This document shows, piece by piece, positions 12,735 to 14,992 of a stretch of DNA of 14,992 nt. This stretch comes from Pseudomonadota bacterium (GTDB lineage Bacteria; Pseudomonadota; Gammaproteobacteria; Steroidobacterales; Steroidobacteraceae). Numbering within the stretch: the first letter of the stretch is position 1; every line of letters begins with the position of its first letter. Both the position numbers and the translations under genes were made by a program. The stretch covers positions 1 to 14,992 of the forward strand of contig JAJYTX010000022.1 in the NCBI GenBank assembly GCA_021792815.1, given 5' to 3'. Below the pieces are notes generated by a model. It ran no database searches, was not told the DNA's origin, and saw nothing but the letters and a program-made list of their open reading frames with translations.

Positions 12735-14196
12735 CGATCAGCACCGACTTCGTCTGCAGGTAGAGCGCCAGACCCTCCTCGCCGAACTCCCGTCCCCAAC
12801 CGGACTGCTTGTAGCCGCCAAAGGGCAGGTTCGGGTCGAGTCCTCCCCCGGTATTGATGCAGATCGAGCCGGCTTGAAGCTTCCTCGCCAGCGCGTGCGC
12901 GGTGCTCAGATCCTGCGTCCAGATCGAGGCACTCAGTCCGTAGATGCTGTGATTCGCCTGGCGCGCCACCTCGTCGAGATCTTCAAAGGATGCGCACACC
13001 AGAACCGGCCCGAAGATCTCCTCGGCGGCCACCCGCATGTCGGGACGTGTGTCGAGCAGAACCGTCGGCGGGTAGAAATATCCCGCCCGCTCCAGGCGCC
13101 GTCCACCGACGGCCACCCGAGCGCCTTCTGCCTGGCCGCTCTCGACGTAGCCCTCGACGCGCTGCAGGTGCTTTGCGGAAATCAACGGCCCCATTTGCGC
13201 CTGGGGATCGTCGCCGGCCCCGACGCGAATCCGTTGTGCGGACCCGACGACCGCCTCGAGGACTTTGTCGAAGAGAGATCGGTGCACAAACAGCCGTGAG
13301 CCGGCCGCACAGACCTGACCGGCATTGAAGAAGATCCCCATGGCCGCGGCCTCCTGGGCGGCAGGGAGCCTGGCGTCCGGGAAGATGATGGTCGGTGACT
13401 TGCCGCCGAGCTCGAGCGACAATTTCTTCAGATTGCCGGCGGCGGCCTGCACGATGAGCTTGCCGACCTCCGTCGATCCGGTGAAGGCCACCTTGTCGAC
13501 GAGCGGATGAGCCGCCAGAGCCGCGCCGGCCACGTGCCCGTAGCCGGTCACGACGTTGACGACGCCCGGCGGCAACCCGGCCTCGCTCACCAGCTCCGCG
13601 AGACGCAACGCGCTGAGCGGCGTTTCTTCGGCGGGCTTGAGCACGCAGGTGCAACCGGCGGCGAGGGCCGGCGCGAGCTTCCACGCGGCCATGAGGAGCG
13701 GGAAGTTCCACGGGACGATCAAGCCCGCGACACCGACCGGCTCTTTGAGCGTATAGGCGTGCAGCGTGCCCGGCCGGGATACATCGAGGGTTTGCCCGTA
13801 GATCTTGCTGGTCCACCCGGCGAAATAACGAAAGGTATCCGCCGCCGCCGGGACATCGCTCCTGGCGATGAAGGCGCGGGATTTGCCGTTGTCCAGGTAC
13901 TCTAGTTCGGCGAGCTCCTCTGCGTGTTGCTCGATCAGCTCGGCGATGCGCCAGAGCCAGCGGCCCCGCTGCGAGGGCGTGCAGGAGGACCAGGACTCGG
14001 CCTCGAACGCACGCCGTGCGGCATGCACGGCGCGGTCGATGTCCCGTGCGTTTCCGGCGGCAACGGATGCGATGGGCTTGCCCGTTGCGGGATTGAAGAC
14101 CTCGATCCGCTCCTCGCCACCTTCGCACCACTCGGCATCGATGAGGTGCCCATGCCGTCGCGCCAGGAACCGGCTCACATCCGACTCGTATGTCAT
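12727..14196 (-). CDS. NAD(P)-dependent aldehyde dehydrogenase
   Basis: This 489-residue enzyme has every key residue of the aldehyde dehydrogenase superfamily: PWNFP with Asn164, KPAE with Lys187, FTGSTEVG (238-245) for the nucleotide, LELGG with general-base Glu262, GQVCAAGSR with the catalytic Cys296, and EEIFGP with Glu393. It would oxidise an aldehyde or semialdehyde to the acid in the cytoplasm. Beside the extradiol dioxygenase it could act on the ring-cleavage semialdehyde, as HpaE does, or on an aryl aldehyde made by the ThDP enzyme. Overall the sequence looks like a general-substrate ALDH. ATG 14196 is chosen: GAGAG lies about 6 nt upstream, and the N-terminus then aligns with the family. 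The frame stays open to 14370 without family similarity. It begins 10 nt after the dioxygenase stop, so the two form an operon. Confidence 0.94.
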   Translation of the reverse strand: MTYESDVSRFLARRHGHLIDAEWCEGGEERIEVFNPATGKPIASVAAGNARDIDRAVHAARRAFEAESWSSCTPSQRGRWLWRIAELIEQHAEELAELEYLDNGKSRAFIARSDVPAAADTFRYFAGWTSKIYGQTLDVSRPGTLHAYTLKEPVGVAGLIVPWNFPLLMAAWKLAPALAAGCTCVLKPAEETPLSALRLAELVSEAGLPPGVVNVVTGYGHVAGAALAAHPLVDKVAFTGSTEVGKLIVQAAAGNLKKLSLELGGKSPTIIFPDARLPAAQEAAAMGIFFNAGQVCAAGSRLFVHRSLFDKVLEAVVGSAQRIRVGAGDDPQAQMGPLISAKHLQRVEGYVESGQAEGARVAVGGRRLERAGYFYPPTVLLDTRPDMRVAAEEIFGPVLVCASFEDLDEVARQANHSIYGLSASIWTQDLSTAHALARKLQAGSICINTGGGLDPNLPFGGYKQSGWGREFGEEGLALYLQTKSVLIGA

Positions 14197-14206
14197 GCCT
14201 GCTCTC

Positions 14207-14992
14207 TTACTCCCAGCTGGCGAAGGCGGCGCCGGTCCCGGTGCCCGCCTCCGATCGAAACAGGGGTTCGTACCCATGCAGCCGCATCCGCAGCTGTGTC
14301 GTCGACAGCACTCCGGCCGCTGCGATCCAGTTCTTGCATTCCGACGTACCGGACTGATAGAGCGACTCACCGGGCGCCGCCAGGGCCTCGACGTCGTGGG
14401 TCACGAGCGCCTCGAGAAAGGCGCGATCGAAGAGCGGATCGACGACGAAGTGGCTCAGGCCGCCGGAGCCGATCACGGCGACCGTGAGATCCTCCGGCCA
14501 GGAAGCGATGGCGTTGCCGATGCACCGCCCGAAGTCGAAGCAGCGCCGCACCCGCGGCTGATTCACAGGGTAGAACGTATTGAGGATGATCGGCACGTTC
14601 GGGATGACCTCATCCTTCATGATCTGCCGGTAGACGAAGCCGTACGCATGTGGAATACCGCTCAACACGCTGTGCTCCTCTGGGAGCTGGTGCAGCGTGC
14701 GCGCCTGCGCAACGTCGAATCCCTCGCGCATGGCATGCTCGATGATGTGCGCCCCGAGGGCCGGCGATCCCGGATATGTTCGAGCCTGCGGCGGCACGTG
14801 CCCAGGGTCGGCGATGTGGATTCCCGCCGGCAGGCGCGCGATCTGCGCCGGGCTCCGCGGAATGTTCGCGATTGTCTCGCCCCAGAACACGGTAAACGCC
14901 GGCATGACCGAGTCATCGAACAGCTCATGCTGATCGTTGCCGACGATCACGGCCACATCGGGGCGGACACGCTGATAGACCTGCGCGAGATG
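14207..14992 (-). CDS. Class III (LigB-type) extradiol ring-cleavage dioxygenase, partial
   Basis: The frame is open to the right edge, so the N-terminus is missing; 261 residues are visible. The family (LigB, HpaD, DesB) uses Fe(II) to open catechols next to the hydroxyls. Visible features are PDVAVIVGNDQHELF (fragment 11-25, with a histidine and acid where the iron-binding region is expected), a LILNTFYPVNQPRVRRC-like segment (about 135-151), the hallmark GGLSH with the catalytic His181, and SGTSECKNWIAAAG with the probable iron ligand Glu218. The first ligand histidine, normally near residue 12 of the full protein, lies outside the window. It is the upstream partner of the aldehyde dehydrogenase, 10 nt apart. 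Whether the substrate is protocatechuate-, gallate- or homoprotocatechuate-like cannot be decided. Confidence 0.88.
   Translation of the reverse strand, partial: HLAQVYQRVRPDVAVIVGNDQHELFDDSVMPAFTVFWGETIANIPRSPAQIARLPAGIHIADPGHVPPQARTYPGSPALGAHIIEHAMREGFDVAQARTLHQLPEEHSVLSGIPHAYGFVYRQIMKDEVIPNVPIILNTFYPVNQPRVRRCFDFGRCIGNAIASWPEDLTVAVIGSGGLSHFVVDPLFDRAFLEALVTHDVEALAAPGESLYQSGTSECKNWIAAAGVLSTTQLRMRLHGYEPLFRSEAGTGTGAAFASWE

Noticed and set aside
14197..14370. N-terminal extension of the aldehyde dehydrogenase
   Set aside because: It overlaps the end of the dioxygenase gene and lacks family similarity; ATG 14196 has a good ribosome site.
1..14992. CRISPR arrays, tRNA/rRNA genes, insertion sequences or phage genes
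   Set aside because: No regular spaced repeats, cloverleaf-like segments, transposase motifs or terminal inverted repeats were seen on reading the sequence.

Overview
The window is a high-GC Proteobacterial segment. It contains the end of a lipid A/Kdo housekeeping operon and a large gene cluster that looks like aromatic-compound uptake and catabolism. The lpxK – Trm112-like (ycaR) – kdsB order is typical of Gammaproteobacteria and some Betaproteobacteria. The pairing of a TonB-dependent receptor with a spinster-type MFS transporter recalls environmental aromatic or steroid degraders (for example Steroidobacter- or Solimonas-like gammaproteobacteria, or sphingomonads). That taxonomic guess is inference only.

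Layout. Positions 2-1117 (+) hold the 3' end of lpxK, a 63-residue Trm112-family protein and kdsB, tightly packed. Positions 1254-1826 (+) encode a glycine-zipper lipoprotein. Positions 9965 down to 1889 (-) form a probable six-gene operon, in order of transcription: TonB-dependent receptor, HpaB-type flavin-dependent hydroxylase, fumarylacetoacetate hydrolase (FAH)-family enzyme, YciI-like protein, Rieske non-heme iron oxygenase, and ThDP-dependent decarboxylase/carboligase. The last five genes lie 13 nt or 22 nt apart, overlap by GTGA, or are separated by 2 nt. A 328-nt divergent region (9966-10293) separates this operon from the MFS transporter (10294-11625, +). An IclR-type regulator follows (11887-12714, +). 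Convergent to it are an aldehyde dehydrogenase (12727-14196, -) and, upstream of that in transcription, a LigB-type extradiol dioxygenase that runs off the right edge (14207-14992, -).

How the genes may work together (inference). The TonB receptor and MFS transporter would carry a substrate across the outer and inner membranes. The Rieske oxygenase and HpaB-type monooxygenase would hydroxylate or demethylate it to a catecholic intermediate, and the LigB-type dioxygenase would open the ring. The aldehyde dehydrogenase and FAH-family enzyme would process the cleavage product, much as HpaD, HpaE and HpaG follow HpaB in homoprotocatechuate degradation. The ThDP enzyme could decarboxylate an aryl or aliphatic 2-oxo acid. 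IclR would control the set. The substrate cannot be read from the sequence. No flavin reductase or Rieske reductase/ferredoxin is present here.

Regulatory structure is concentrated in 9966-10293. There is a consensus TATAAT -10 for the minus-strand operon, an FNR-like palindrome in its -35/-10 spacer, a tandem direct repeat at the -35, a strong 5'-leader hairpin in front of the receptor gene, and two small upstream ORFs in front of the MFS gene, one ending in an ATGA overlap with the MFS start. No tRNA, rRNA, insertion sequence or CRISPR array was seen.
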